DNA of 48,206 nt from Streptococcus sp. (GCF_030825805.1 NZ_JAPJPF010000001.1:1-48206), one strand, 5' to 3'; counted from the first letter of the stretch, positions 25,308 through 35,366 are shown. Numbers and translations are program-made. The notes: a model not told the origin generated them from the letters alone.

Positions 25308-28300
25308 TTACTTGGCCTTATCGGCTCTTTTTTTCTGATCATCCAGCACAGCACCGGCAAAACCTGCTGCTAAGAGACCTGCCACAAGGCTTGCGACGCT
25401 TTCTTCCGTTCCTGTATTTGGTAATCTACCTTCGGAAACTGGAGCAGCTGAAACTGCTGGCGCTTGAGTTTCTTTCTCGACTTCCTTCCCTGCTGCATCT
25501 GTCCCTTCCTGACGCACTGCTTTGACCTCAAGAGATGCTTGAGGAGTTGTGGCAGCTACTGGTCCTTCTGAGCCATGAGGACGTTCTGGGTTCGGTAGCG
25601 GTTCTGGCTGTGGCTCTGGTTGTGGAGTGTCTGGAAGAGCTTCTTTCGTGCCCACCTCTGTAATTTCTGCTACTGGCTCTAGTTCTACAAAGGCATCCAG
25701 TTCCTTCCGACTTTCCACAGCATTTTCTTGAGAGACTTCCACCAAGCGTAATTTGCGGCCTTTTTGTCCTTCTTGAACCACACGTTTCTCACCTTTTGGA
25801 AGATCCGCATTTGGACGTTCTAGGCGTTCAAAGTCCATCTCTTCTGGCTCAATCACCAACTCTGGTTTGGTATGAACCAGATTCTTAACCCCTTCTTCAG
25901 GAATGGCTGAGCCTATAGGTGCTTTTGCGGATAGAGAAAGTTGATATACTTTTTCGAGCTTGCCATCTTCTGAGACAACCTTGACAAGAACCGGAGTATT
26001 GGCACTTTTAGCATCGATGACCGTAACGGCTGTTCCATTCTTGCCTTGTGCCGAAACGATTGGACGTTCTCCCTCATACTCTAGATGATAATCTGTCACA
26101 TCTGGTTTAAAACCTTCTAGGTCTTTGCCATTCACTTGGATGGTGACGTCTGTTGTTGTCTGGGCCTCTTCTGTTGGAGCATAGGCGCTCAATTCAATGA
26201 TTCCGATTCCTTTAAGACTTTCATCACGGACCATTCTTAAACGGATGGCTTTCGTTCTGGTTTCGTTGAAGCTGAGATTAGAGATATAACCAGGTTCAAA
26301 GGCATAATCCAAGCTGTAAGGAATTTCTTCCCAGTTAGAGGACTGGTTAAATGGATGTTCTGGAAGATTTTTCAAATTGCCGTAATCATCTGGGACATCA
26401 AAGTCTGGACCAATATAGCGTTCAAGAACCGTTTTCGTTGGCAGACCTGTTTCCTGGTCTGCAAAGAAGTCGACTGCTACTTTATTGACTAAGCGCTCGG
26501 TTACTTGACCATTTTTCTTGAAGATGAGACCAGCAAAGGCTTCTGTTTGATCCGGCTCTCTCTTCCAGTTGGTCCAGCGATAGTACTCGTTGTAGCCACC
26601 ATCATTGATGTAATCGATATAATCGATTTGATTTGGATCGAGATCATTGGTTTCACTAGCAAATGCCCTGGTATCTTCTGCATTGTAGTCACGGTTCACA
26701 GAGAGGTTTTCTCCTGTCTTTTCTGACACCCGGACTGTCAGCTGAGCTGTCAGATCATAACCGAGGACCTTTCCTTCTAACGTGAAGCTGCCTTCATGAG
26801 AAAGTGCATCAGCTGGTACAGCCTGCCAGTCCACCGTCAGTTCCTTGCGTTCATAGCCTGTATCCCCTTTGAAGTAGACACCTACTGTAGATGGTAGAGC
26901 TAGATCTTGACCGACTTTCACAAAACGGCTGCCTGCTTCTACTGCTACTGGAGCAGCTTGTTTCAGTTTTTCCGCATCACTTGTGAGATGGAGGCGGTAT
27001 TCTTGTAAGATAGTACCATCTTCTGCTTTATGGATGACACGGATTGGCTCACCTTCATGGACGCTTGGCACAACCGTTGCAAGACCGTGATGGCTGGCTG
27101 TCGCTTCCACTTGTGGATAAGCCCGATCACGCGCATCGATATAGTAATCGGTCACACTTGGGTTAACTCCTGGTAAAACCTCACCGTTGACACGAATGGT
27201 CACCTGGCTCTTTTCTTCTGCCGCCACCTTATTGGCAAAGATCTGAATCTCTGAAATAGAGCTTCCACGTTTGCCTTCTGGTGTCTTCATGCGGATCCGA
27301 ACGGCATAGGTGTCGACTTTATCAAAACTGAAATGATTCATCTTGCCAGCTGCTACCGGTTCTTCAACGGTTAGGTTGCTGACTTCTTTCCAGTTAGCTG
27401 GATTGTTAAATGGATGGTCTGTTTCGTCTTTGACACGATTTGGATTGCTTGGAACTGTTGGGATTTGCTCCCCTGTATAGTACTCAATCACGTATTCACT
27501 TGGAACCCCAACGCCGTGGTCTTCATGGAAACCAACATGGAGGTTGTCCACTGCACGCTTGGTCAAGATACCAGAGTCCCCAAACAAGATTCCAACCGAA
27601 TCTTCCGCATTGTCACGGCCCCAGTTGGTCCAACGGTTAGCTGGAGCATCGGTAAAGGAGATGACCTTATCATTGACCTTAGCAACTGGATCCGCATCGT
27701 TAGAGTCACTTGCAAAAGCGAGTGGCAAGACAGATCCTGTCCATTGCTCTGCTACGTTGGCCCCCTTGACTGTATTTGCGGAAACACGAATATGAAGACG
27801 GGTTGGAAGATCCGTTCCTTCTACACGACCAGAGAGGACAACTTCTCCTTCTTTGGCCAAGAGTTGCGGATCGACCGCATCCCAGGCTACCTTAGCAGCA
27901 TAGGTCTTGCCATTGGAATGATAAGTCCGCACGCTTTCTGGAAGTGCTGGTTTTTCTCCGACTGGAGTGGTGGTGCTGACTTCTTCTACAGCGATAATGC
28001 CTTCAACCGTGACTTGAGCTTGGGCTTCTTTTTCCACACCCTCTACATGACCGGTGACTGTAAAGCTATGGTAATCCTTGACTTGATCTGCGGTCACAGC
28101 ATCCCAGGTCACGCGTTTTTCTTTAGGGAATCCCTTGTCATACTCAACCAAGACGGTTTCTGGAAGAGCTGGCAACACGTTTCGATCGGTACTGATTCGT
28201 ACAGGACGCACCTTGACAACTGTCTTTTCTTCAGGATTTGGCGTGATGGTAAAGGTTAATTCCCCTGTTTGTCCTTGGAAGCTAGCTTGTAAATGAACCA

Positions 28301-31300
28301 ATCCTGCTTCCCGTAGTTCCAAACCTTTCTTGCTTGCGACCGCTTTTCCTTGGCTACCAGCTCTTGTCTTCACATCGATTTGATCTGCTTTGAGACTTGC
28401 CTGGCTACCATCTTGGTAATGGGCAATGACTTCAAGTGGTACCGTTTGGTCTTCCTTGAGTTCCTGTCCTTCTGGCAGACGCAATTCTAGGCGCTGGATC
28501 TGTGGACTTTCTTCTTGGAATTGGATAGCATAGGTCTGTACAGCTCCCGTATCCTTAGCGGTAACATAGATTTGAGCCTTCAAACCATTTTCACGGCTAG
28601 CTTGGAGGACCGTCACTTGAGCATTTTCTGCACTTGCTGTGACTTGACCTGGCTCTTGCCCATAAGCGAGGGAACGGAAAATGGTATGGTTGCCACTACC
28701 AAATTTTGGAAGAGCTACTCCATCTAGCTGAACCGTTGGTTTCTTAGCCTTGGCTACATCTCCTCCTGCAACCACTAGCGTCGCTTGGACGGTTTCCCCA
28801 TTGCCTAGGAGACCTGTCGCCTTCAAGCGAGCACCTGGTGTGGACAACTGATCTTCTTGACCAGCTTCCAAGGTCCATTGATCAACTTCATAGCTAACTG
28901 TCCGGCCATCTGTGAAGACCAATTGCACAGTCTTATCCACTGTCGCTAGATTTGCTCCCTGTGGGATTTGTTTGATAACCGGAAGGACTTGCTCCACACC
29001 GATCACATCGACCAGAGCTTCGACCGTCCGTCCTTGAACATGACCTGTCACCCGGACTTGGCCAGCACGACTGTAGTCTGCTGCATCCCATTCGACGGCT
29101 TCTTCTTGGGCCTTGCCATCACTATAAACAACAGATACGTGACTTGGAAGTTCAGGATTTTGTCCCAAGTACACTTGAGTTCGAACCGGTTCGACCCCCA
29201 AGACAGAGCGTTCTTCCTGGTCCTTCTTACCTGTAAAGAGGCTTACTTGGTCTGACTGCAAGCGGTCTGAGTCTGCATACAGAGTAAAGGCACCCGCCTG
29301 CTCAGTTGATTTGACAATGACCACTCCTTTGCCGTTAAAGGCCCGACGTTGCCATGAGCCATCTTCCTGCGCCTTGTAGCGTTCACGGCTAGCTTGTTCC
29401 CCGTTGTCGACACCGACAATTTGGCCCTGTCCATGCAGATGGAAATGCACCAAGTTATTGGCAGTTGGGACCACACGGCCTGCTTCATCGACGATTTCAT
29501 AGGTAATATAGGTCAGATCCTTGCCGTCTGCCGCAATGGCGTGTTCTTCTTTCAATAGACGAACACCGGCTGGCTTCCCAGCTGTTTCGATCTGATCGCG
29601 GGCAATCACTTCTCCTGCTTCGTTGCGGGCAATAGCTTCCACCTTACCTGGCACATAAGGAACCAACCATTCTAGATAGAGTTCATCCGGATTTGCCCCT
29701 TCTTGGTAGGTCCGGCCATCTGCTGTGGTCTTCTTGGTAAAGGTCTTGACTCCTTGTGATTCCCCATTGACAATCAATTCCACACTGTGGGCATTGGAGA
29801 AGGTCCGAACAGGAATCCGACCTTCTTCATCCATGACACGATTGGCTAATTCTGGATTGTCCCAGTTCCAATGTGGTAAGAGATGAACCATTGGATGTTT
29901 CTCAGCCGATACCCATTGACTTTGGTAAAGGTAAAAATCATTCTTTGGAAGGCCGGCAGTATCGACAATACCGAAATAAGAACTTTTCACAGGTGTGTCA
30001 TTTTGGTTGTGCCATGGTGTTGGCTCGCCGATATAGTCCGTACCTGTCCAGATAAATTGTCCTGCATAGCCGGCATAATCGCGGTCAAAGGTCCAAGAGG
30101 CTGTCGCTGTCCGACCCCAACCAACCCGGTCATTGCCATAGTCTGATTGTTCATAATGGCGGTCTTCTTGGTTGCTTCCGACCCACTCTCTTTCAGGATG
30201 GTAGTAAGAGCCCCGCGTCCGCGTTGCAGAAGAGGTTTCAGAACCATAAATGAGCCAGTTTGGATGTTTAGCGCGTAGGCTTTCATAGTTGGCCTCTGAG
30301 TAGTTAAATCCAACCGCATCGAGCTCTGCCGCTACCTTTTCATGTCCTCCTGATCCATCACCAAAGCGGAATTTATCAGCTCCCATGGTGACATAGCGAG
30401 TTGCATCCACTTCCTTGATGGTCTTGACCAGACGACGAACGGTTGCGACAGACTTATCAGATCCATCTGCTTCACCGACTTCGTTACCGATTGACCACAT
30501 CACAATAGAAGGATTGTTCTTGCCTCGCTCTACCATGGTCCGAAGGTCATAGTCAGACCACTTATCCCCTTTTCGAGCTTCTGGATGCGTTGCATCCTTT
30601 TCAAAGAATCGACCGTAATCGTATTGTTTCTTGCCACCATACCAGGTATCAAAGGCTTCTTCTTGGACCATCAAGCCCAACTCAGCCGCAATTTGCAGGG
30701 TTTGTTCACTCGCTGGGTTGTGGGTCGTCCGGATGGCATTGACCCCCATGTCCTTCATCTGTTTGAGACGGCGGTATTCAGCCTTGTAATTTTCCTCAGC
30801 TCCGAGGGCCCCATGGTCATGGTGAAGGGAAACACCGTGGAATTTCGTAGCCACTCCGTTAAGGAAGAAGCCACCTTCCGGTGTCCAGTTGAGATAGCGA
30901 TAACCAAAGCGTTCCTTTTGCACATCGACCAATTGCGAATCCCGATAGACCCGTGTATACAGAGTATAAAGGGCTGGGTTATTGGTTTTGACATCCCAGA
31001 GGGTTGGTTTTTCAACATGAAGGGTATGAGACAGGTTGATCTCTTGACCAGCCAAAACGGATTGCACTTCACTGCGCACCTTTTCACTGACCACTTGACC
31101 ATTTTGATCGACGATTTCGTATTCCGCATACACACTGTGGGCTTGATCATCTTGGTTGACAATACGACTCTTCACAAGAGTATCAACTGCCCCATTCTGT
31201 TGTTCTTCTAATTTTGGACTAGTGATGGTGGTCCCATACTTAGCTACATGGACCTTATCCGTCACACTGAGTTTGACATCACGATAAATCCCACTTCCAG

Positions 31301-32090
31301 AATACCAACGACTACTTGGCTGTTGGTTGACCACATGAACCGCGATGGTGTTTTCACTTCCATCCGAATTCAAATAAGGGGTAATATCATAAGAAAAGGC
31401 ATTGTAGCCATTTGGATAATGACCCACGAATTGTCCGTTTACATAGACTTTGGAATCCATGTAAACTCCACCAAATTCCAAGCGAACTTTCTTATCTAGA
31501 TCTTTATCATCCAAACGGAAGGTCTTGCGATACCAAGCATCCCCACCGTTTAATTGTCCCCCTTCATTTTGAGCCGGAGAATTGTGATCGAAGTCAAAGA
31601 AGATTGACCAATCATGTGGCAAATCTAATTTTTTCCAGTTTTTGACATCCACCTGGCGACCTTCTGCACCAGGAGCTGCATTTAACTTGAAATACCAGTC
31701 CTTGTTAAAATCTCGTTCGCGATCTTGCACCATGTCCTCCGCTACTTGTTTTTGATCCTTCGCAGCCTCTTCAATAGCCCCAGCAGAACGTTCACTTGTT
31801 TGAGGTTCCACCTGTGGCTTTTCGATTTCGCTCTCATTTCTTTCAGGAGTAATCACAGCAGGTGCCTCTACGGTTGTTGAAGCTTTATCACTTGTCCCAA
31901 CTTCTCCATTCGTCACCTCTGACGCCTCCCTTGTGGCTGTCATCTCCTCTTCTGTTACAGCTCTTCCTTCTTCTTCAGCTAAGACAGATGGAGCTCCCAA
32001 AAAAGATACACCGATTAATACAGAACAAGCTCCAACCGCGAGCTTGCGAATACTAAATACACTGCGCTTTTCAAAAAAAGACTTTCCCAT
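25308..32090 (-). CDS. bgaA: BgaA-like surface beta-galactosidase (GH2) with CBM71-type and G5 domains
   Basis: The 2260-residue wall enzyme starts at the ATG at 32090 (GGAGG nine bases upstream) with a YSIRK-type signal (SIRKLAVGACSVLIG). The GH2 catalytic unit covers about residues 120-720: sugar-binding jelly roll, Ig-like sandwich, and TIM barrel with RTTHNPASEQTL, SIGNEVGE (acid/base Glu) and YGSETSS (nucleophile Glu). Bacterial Ig-like (Big_4-like) repeats span about 960-1450. Two segments at about 1460-1640 and 1770-1960 (RWTNWGRD, RWTNWKRE) resemble the CBM71 modules of pneumococcal BgaA. A G5 domain, a Pro-rich stretch and LPNTG anchor follow. It trims beta-1,4 galactose from host glycans and may aid adhesion. 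A cre-like site covers its promoter. Confidence 0.94.
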   Translation of the reverse strand: MGKSFFEKRSVFSIRKLAVGACSVLIGVSFLGAPSVLAEEEGRAVTEEEMTATREASEVTNGEVGTSDKASTTVEAPAVITPERNESEIEKPQVEPQTSERSAGAIEEAAKDQKQVAEDMVQDRERDFNKDWYFKLNAAPGAEGRQVDVKNWKKLDLPHDWSIFFDFDHNSPAQNEGGQLNGGDAWYRKTFRLDDKDLDKKVRLEFGGVYMDSKVYVNGQFVGHYPNGYNAFSYDITPYLNSDGSENTIAVHVVNQQPSSRWYSGSGIYRDVKLSVTDKVHVAKYGTTITSPKLEEQQNGAVDTLVKSRIVNQDDQAHSVYAEYEIVDQNGQVVSEKVRSEVQSVLAGQEINLSHTLHVEKPTLWDVKTNNPALYTLYTRVYRDSQLVDVQKERFGYRYLNWTPEGGFFLNGVATKFHGVSLHHDHGALGAEENYKAEYRRLKQMKDMGVNAIRTTHNPASEQTLQIAAELGLMVQEEAFDTWYGGKKQYDYGRFFEKDATHPEARKGDKWSDYDLRTMVERGKNNPSIVMWSIGNEVGEADGSDKSVATVRRLVKTIKEVDATRYVTMGADKFRFGDGSGGHEKVAAELDAVGFNYSEANYESLRAKHPNWLIYGSETSSATRTRGSYYHPEREWVGSNQEDRHYEQSDYGNDRVGWGRTATASWTFDRDYAGYAGQFIWTGTDYIGEPTPWHNQNDTPVKSSYFGIVDTAGLPKNDFYLYQSQWVSAEKHPMVHLLPHWNWDNPELANRVMDEEGRIPVRTFSNAHSVELIVNGESQGVKTFTKKTTADGRTYQEGANPDELYLEWLVPYVPGKVEAIARNEAGEVIARDQIETAGKPAGVRLLKEEHAIAADGKDLTYITYEIVDEAGRVVPTANNLVHFHLHGQGQIVGVDNGEQASRERYKAQEDGSWQRRAFNGKGVVIVKSTEQAGAFTLYADSDRLQSDQVSLFTGKKDQEERSVLGVEPVRTQVYLGQNPELPSHVSVVYSDGKAQEEAVEWDAADYSRAGQVRVTGHVQGRTVEALVDVIGVEQVLPVIKQIPQGANLATVDKTVQLVFTDGRTVSYEVDQWTLEAGQEDQLSTPGARLKATGLLGNGETVQATLVVAGGDVAKAKKPTVQLDGVALPKFGSGNHTIFRSLAYGQEPGQVTASAENAQVTVLQASRENGLKAQIYVTAKDTGAVQTYAIQFQEESPQIQRLELRLPEGQELKEDQTVPLEVIAHYQDGSQASLKADQIDVKTRAGSQGKAVASKKGLELREAGLVHLQASFQGQTGELTFTITPNPEEKTVVKVRPVRISTDRNVLPALPETVLVEYDKGFPKEKRVTWDAVTADQVKDYHSFTVTGHVEGVEKEAQAQVTVEGIIAVEEVSTTTPVGEKPALPESVRTYHSNGKTYAAKVAWDAVDPQLLAKEGEVVLSGRVEGTDLPTRLHIRVSANTVKGANVAEQWTGSVLPLAFASDSNDADPVAKVNDKVISFTDAPANRWTNWGRDNAEDSVGILFGDSGILTKRAVDNLHVGFHEDHGVGVPSEYVIEYYTGEQIPTVPSNPNRVKDETDHPFNNPANWKEVSNLTVEEPVAAGKMNHFSFDKVDTYAVRIRMKTPEGKRGSSISEIQIFANKVAAEEKSQVTIRVNGEVLPGVNPSVTDYYIDARDRAYPQVEATASHHGLATVVPSVHEGEPIRVIHKAEDGTILQEYRLHLTSDAEKLKQAAPVAVEAGSRFVKVGQDLALPSTVGVYFKGDTGYERKELTVDWQAVPADALSHEGSFTLEGKVLGYDLTAQLTVRVSEKTGENLSVNRDYNAEDTRAFASETNDLDPNQIDYIDYINDGGYNEYYRWTNWKREPDQTEAFAGLIFKKNGQVTERLVNKVAVDFFADQETGLPTKTVLERYIGPDFDVPDDYGNLKNLPEHPFNQSSNWEEIPYSLDYAFEPGYISNLSFNETRTKAIRLRMVRDESLKGIGIIELSAYAPTEEAQTTTDVTIQVNGKDLEGFKPDVTDYHLEYEGERPIVSAQGKNGTAVTVIDAKSANTPVLVKVVSEDGKLEKVYQLSLSAKAPIGSAIPEEGVKNLVHTKPELVIEPEEMDFERLERPNADLPKGEKRVVQEGQKGRKLRLVEVSQENAVESRKELDAFVELEPVAEITEVGTKEALPDTPQPEPQPEPLPNPERPHGSEGPVAATTPQASLEVKAVRQEGTDAAGKEVEKETQAPAVSAAPVSEGRLPNTGTEESVASLVAGLLAAGFAGAVLDDQKKRADKAK

Positions 32091-32118
32091 ATTTAACCTC
32101 CATTTAAACAATTAATAT

Positions 32119-32132
32119 AGTAAGCGCTTTCA
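32119..32132 (-). promoter_or_regulatory. cre-like site in the bgaA promoter
   Basis: TGAAAGCGCTTACT on the minus strand matches the CcpA consensus TGNAARCGNWWWCA except for the last base. It overlaps the probable promoter (TTCAAA, 18 bp, TATATT), so CcpA binding there should repress bgaA, and perhaps the fucosidase gene, on preferred sugars. Confidence 0.65.
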
Positions 32133-32361
32133 ATGCTTTTGAAAATTGTACCGAATCTCACATTATAACTATACCAAATAATAAAGGTTAAACAAGGGAT
32201 GTAATGGACAGTCTTTAGTTTGATCAAAAAGAACTATAATTTGTAGAGAATAGATAATATTCTTCGTTTTTTAATTCTGAAATACTAGATTTTCAACTTG
32301 AATAGTTGTGAATTTATATAAGATAAGGTAGAATGGAAAGGATGAATTGAAAGGATAACAC

Positions 32362-32832
32362 ATGAACTACATTATTACTTTTTTGATCTCCATGATTCCT
32401 CTGGTAGAACTTCGTGGAGCCGTTCCCTACGCCATATCTAGTGGAATTCCTCTTTGGCAAGCTCTCCTGATTGGGGTCATTGGCAACATGCTTCCTGTCC
32501 CTATTATCTTCTTTTTCGCTCGCCATATCCTGGAATGGGGGAAAGATAAGCCTGTTATCGGGAACTTTTTCACTTGGTGTCTCAACAAAGGCCATCGTGG
32601 AGGACAAAAATTAGAAGAAGCTGCAGGGGATAAGGGAATCTTTTGGGCCCTACTCCTATTCGTCGGTATTCCCTTACCAGGAACTGGAGCCTGGACTGGA
32701 ACCCTCGCCGCCTCTATTCTAGACTGGGACTTCAAACGGAGCGTCCTTGCTGTTATGCTGGGAGTTGTCCTAGCAGGTCTCATCATGGGCTCTCTCTCGC
32801 TCCTCTTTGGACTAGATACCTTTGCGCATTAA
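32362..32832 (+). CDS. COG2426-type small multidrug-export family membrane protein
   Basis: The 156-residue membrane protein fits COG2426 (often labelled putative small multidrug export). It begins MNYIITFLISMIPLVELRGAVP, whose ELRGAVP motif is typical of the family, and has the central GNMLPVPIIFFFARH, the GIPLPGTGAWTG loop and a C-terminal Gly-rich helix. Transport function is a database label without proof. It is monocistronic, with an AAAGGA upstream and a strong terminator downstream, and is divergent from bgaA. Confidence 0.85.
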   Translation: MNYIITFLISMIPLVELRGAVPYAISSGIPLWQALLIGVIGNMLPVPIIFFFARHILEWGKDKPVIGNFFTWCLNKGHRGGQKLEEAAGDKGIFWALLLFVGIPLPGTGAWTGTLAASILDWDFKRSVLAVMLGVVLAGLIMGSLSLLFGLDTFAH

Positions 32833-32836
32833 TCAC

Positions 32837-32871
32837 AAAAAGGACTGAAACAGCTGTTTCAGTCCTTTTAG
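32837..32871 (+). terminator. Terminator of the COG2426 gene
   Basis: AAAAGGACTGAAACAGCTGTTTCAGTCCTTTT (palindrome shown as AAAAGGACTGAAACAG / CTGTTTCAGTCCTTTT), active in either direction. Confidence 0.9.
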
Positions 32872-32922
32872 AATATAGACAAACTATTTTTTATAAAAAA
32901 TAGCTAGATGACTTTATCTTGC

Positions 32923-32957
32923 AAAAAAGAGGTTTCCATCGAAACCTCTTATTTTTT
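32923..32957 (-). terminator. Terminator of tsf
   Basis: AAGAGGTTTC-GATGG-AAACCTCTT followed by T6 on the minus strand, just past the tsf stop codon. Confidence 0.9.
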
Positions 32958-32961
32958 ATTC

Positions 32962-34002
32962 TTAGTTGTTAAGAGCTGCTGCCATTGTAGCTGCAACTTC
33001 TGCTTCAAAGTCATTTGAAGCTTTCTCAATACCTTCACCAACTTCAAAGCGAACGAATTCAACAACTGAAGCATTTACTGATTCAAGGTAAGCTTCCACT
33101 GTCTTGCTGTCATCCATGATGTAAACTTGTGCAAGAAGAGTGTAGGCTTGGTCAACTTTTGTGTTGTCCAAGAAGAAGCGATCCATTTTACCTGGAATGA
33201 TTTTATCCCAGATTTTTTCTGGTTTACCTTCTGCTGCCAATTCTGCTTTGATATCTTCTTCAGCTTGAGCAACCACTTCGTCAGTCAATTGAGCTTTAGA
33301 ACCATACTTCAAGTGTGGAAGAGCTGGTTTACCAACCATTGCACGGCTTTCGTTGTCTTGGTCAATGACGTGGTTCAATTGTGCCAATTCGTCTTTCACG
33401 AATTGCTCATCCAATTCTTTGTATGAAAGAACAGTTGGTTTCATTGCAGCGATGTGCATTGAGACTTGTTTAGCAAGTGCTTCGTCTCCACCTTCGACAA
33501 CAGAGATAACACCGATACGTCCACCGTTGTGTTGGTAAGCACCGAAGTGTTGTGCATCTGTTTTTTCAAGCAAAGCAAAACGACGGAATGAGATTTTTTC
33601 TCCGATTGTAGCAGTTGCAGATACGTATGCTGCTTCAAGAGTTTCACCTGAAGGCATTGTCAAAGCAAGAGCTTCTTCGTTGTTAGCTGGTTTACCTTCA
33701 GCGATGACTTTCGCTGTTGCGTTTACCAATTCAACGAATTGAGCGTTTTTCGCAACGAAGTCAGTTTCAGCATTTACTTCAACTACTGCTGCAACGTTAC
33801 CGTTCACATAAACACCAGTCAAACCTTCAGCGGCAACACGGTCAGCTTTCTTAGCTGCCTTAGCCATACCTTTTTCGCGAAGCAATTCGATTGCTTTTTC
33901 GATGTCACCTTCAACCTCAACCAAGGCTTTCTTAGCGTCCATGACACCTGCACCAGATTTTTCACGCAACTCTTTAACAAGTTTAGCTGTAATTTCTGCC
34001 AT
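32962..34002 (-). CDS. tsf: Elongation factor Ts
   Basis: The nucleotide-exchange factor that reloads EF-Tu with GTP. The product has 346 residues, typical for streptococci. It has an N-terminal UBA-like domain ([23 protein letters not shown]), the EF-Tu contact motif ETDFVAKN near residue 80, and the C-terminal dimer region. A ribosome binding site AGGAG is adjacent to the ATG. It is the second gene after rpsB, separated by a GC-rich hairpin that may attenuate tsf relative to rpsB. Confidence 0.98.
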   Translation of the reverse strand: MAEITAKLVKELREKSGAGVMDAKKALVEVEGDIEKAIELLREKGMAKAAKKADRVAAEGLTGVYVNGNVAAVVEVNAETDFVAKNAQFVELVNATAKVIAEGKPANNEEALALTMPSGETLEAAYVSATATIGEKISFRRFALLEKTDAQHFGAYQHNGGRIGVISVVEGGDEALAKQVSMHIAAMKPTVLSYKELDEQFVKDELAQLNHVIDQDNESRAMVGKPALPHLKYGSKAQLTDEVVAQAEEDIKAELAAEGKPEKIWDKIIPGKMDRFFLDNTKVDQAYTLLAQVYIMDDSKTVEAYLESVNASVVEFVRFEVGEGIEKASNDFEAEVAATMAAALNN

Positions 34003-34020
34003 TTTGATTCTCCTATATTT

Positions 34021-34061
34021 TTTTAAAAATAGGAGAGCCGGGCTAAGCCCCGCCCTCCTAG
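34021..34061 (-). promoter_or_regulatory. GC-rich hairpin in the rpsB-tsf spacer (attenuator-like)
   Basis: AGGAGGGCGGGGCTTAGCCCGGCTCTCCT (paired as AGGAG..GGGCTTAGCCC..CTCCT) is followed by ATTTTTAAAAAAAT on the minus strand. It can form a partial terminator and would reduce tsf output relative to rpsB, or stabilise the mRNA. Confidence 0.65.
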
Positions 34062-34078
34062 GTAATTACGATTATGAA

Positions 34079-34861
34079 TTAAGCGTTGTCGCCTTCTACA
34101 ACTTCAACGATTTCTTCGATTGAATCTGCTTGAGTTTCAGTTGCTGCCAATTCAGCTTCAACTGATGCAACTGCATCTTCACCTTGACGTCCTTCGATAA
34201 CAGCATCAGCCATTTTCGCAGTGATCAATTTAACAGCGCGGATAGCATCATCGTTAGCTGGGATGATTACATCGATATCGTCTGGGTCAGTGTTTGTGTC
34301 GACCATCGCTACAACTGGGATACCCAATTTCTTAGCTTCTTTAACAGCGATTTGCTCTTTGTGTGGGTCAACAACGTACATTACATCTGGGATACGAGGC
34401 ATATCTTCGATACCACCCAAGAATTTTTCAAGACGAGCGCGTTGTTTGTTAAGAAGTGCAACTTCTTTCTTAGGAAGAACGTCGAAGATTCCTTCTTCTT
34501 CCATGCGTTTGATTTCTTTCAAACGAGCGATACGTTTTTGGATTGTTCCCCAGTTAGTAAGGGTTCCACCCAACCAACGGTGGTTGATGTAGTATTGACC
34601 TGAACGAACAGCTTCTTCAGCAACAGCTTCAGCAGCTTGTTTCTTAGTACCAACAAACAATACAACTGCGTCGTTTGCAGCAGCATCACGCATAAAGTCA
34701 TATGCTTGGTCAGCGTATTTTACAGTTTGTTGCAAGTCGATAACGTGGATTCCGTTACGCTCAGTGAAGATGTACTTAGCCATCTTAGGGTTCCAGCGAC
34801 GAGTTTGGTGACCAAAGTGTACACCAGCCTCAAGAAGTTGTTTCATTGAAATTACTGCCAT
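34079..34861 (-). CDS. rpsB: 30S ribosomal protein S2
   Basis: A structural protein of the small subunit, needed for binding of S1 and for subunit assembly. The 260 residues start at the ATG at 34861 (AAAGGAGAA upstream); the N-terminus [27 protein letters not shown] is diagnostic (shown split: [22 protein letters not shown]). [10 protein letters not shown] near residue 107 and [20 protein letters not shown] near 170 follow. The C-terminus is acidic. It leads the rpsB-tsf operon and has a leader of about 115 nt capable of folding. Confidence 0.98.
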   Translation of the reverse strand: MAVISMKQLLEAGVHFGHQTRRWNPKMAKYIFTERNGIHVIDLQQTVKYADQAYDFMRDAAANDAVVLFVGTKKQAAEAVAEEAVRSGQYYINHRWLGGTLTNWGTIQKRIARLKEIKRMEEEGIFDVLPKKEVALLNKQRARLEKFLGGIEDMPRIPDVMYVVDPHKEQIAVKEAKKLGIPVVAMVDTNTDPDDIDVIIPANDDAIRAVKLITAKMADAVIEGRQGEDAVASVEAELAATETQADSIEEIVEVVEGDNA

Positions 34862-34977
34862 GAGTAAATTCTCCTTTTTGTTTTTTTCTCCTCTCCCAGA
34901 CGTCAGCTTGCAACACGACCACAAGGGCAACGGTGCCACAATGGTTCCGGGATGAGTATTTATTGCTTTACGCAACT
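34862..34977 (-). promoter_or_regulatory. Structured 5' leader of rpsB
   Basis: The predicted transcript runs about 115 nt before the rpsB ATG and contains interlocking complementary segments (CCATTGTGGCACCG, GTTGCCCTTGTGG, GTCGTGTTGC). Feedback by free S2 protein is known for rpsB in other bacteria; whether this leader is such a site is inference. Confidence 0.4.
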
Positions 34978-34982
34978 TTATT

Positions 34983-35011
34983 AGTATAGCAGATTTAGAA
35001 GCTTTTTGCAA
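34983..35011 (-). promoter_or_regulatory. Promoter of rpsB-tsf
   Basis: TTGCAA, 17 bp, TATACT on the minus strand, with the TATACT inside GCTATACTAAT. Confidence 0.8.
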
Positions 35012-35133
35012 GTCATTTGATAGAAATTCCTAGACTTTCCTGCTTTTCTTCAGGGCTCTCCCTCCTTCTTCTCTTTTTTTCTGCACGATTCTCATTCTTT
35101 CCCTTTCATAAGCCTTTTGTCCGAAATTTTTTC

Positions 35134-35162
35134 TTGACCTTATCTGATTTTTAAGATAAAAT
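35134..35162 (+). promoter_or_regulatory. Promoter of tRNA-Cys
   Basis: TTGACC, 17 bp, TAAAAT. The -10 box ends 12 bp before the mature tRNA 5' end. Confidence 0.75.
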
Positions 35163-35174
35163 AGAATATGTTGT

Positions 35175-35245
35175 GGCGGTATAGCCAAGTGGTAAGGCAC
35201 GGCTCTGCAAAAGCTTGATCGTCGGTTCAAATCCGTCTACCGCCT
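35175..35245 (+). tRNA. tRNA-Cys (anticodon GCA)
   Basis: The 71-nt cloverleaf has an acceptor stem GGCGGTA/TACCGCC, D arm GCC-AAGTGGTAA-GGC, anticodon loop CTGCAAA, T loop TTCAAAT and discriminator T; CCA is not encoded. Two non-canonical pairs are visible: the first anticodon-stem pair (C with T) and the second T-stem pair (T with T). The anticodon GCA and U discriminator mark cysteine. It has its own promoter and terminator, so it is a single-gene unit. Confidence 0.93.
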
Positions 35246-35261
35246 TCACAAACAACTATCA

Positions 35262-35287
35262 ATGAGCCCAGCAATGGGCTTTTTTTA
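35262..35287 (+). terminator. Terminator of tRNA-Cys
   Basis: AGCCC-AGCAAT-GGGCT followed by T7. Confidence 0.85.
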
Positions 35288-35366
35288 ATACCATCACTTG
35301 ATTGGACTGCACCATCGCTCCTTTGCGAGTGATTCTATTCTCCACTCATGAAAGGAAAAGATGATT

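Noticed and set aside
27414..28259. Plus-strand 281-codon open frame inside bgaA
   Set aside because: Antisense to the well-supported GH2 reading frame. Composition is Trp/Cys-rich in the way of reverse-strand shadow frames, and there is no ribosome binding site or domain.
30585..31211. Plus-strand 208-codon open frame inside bgaA
   Set aside because: Lies opposite the GH2 catalytic region, with no family resemblance and no promoter or ribosome binding site.
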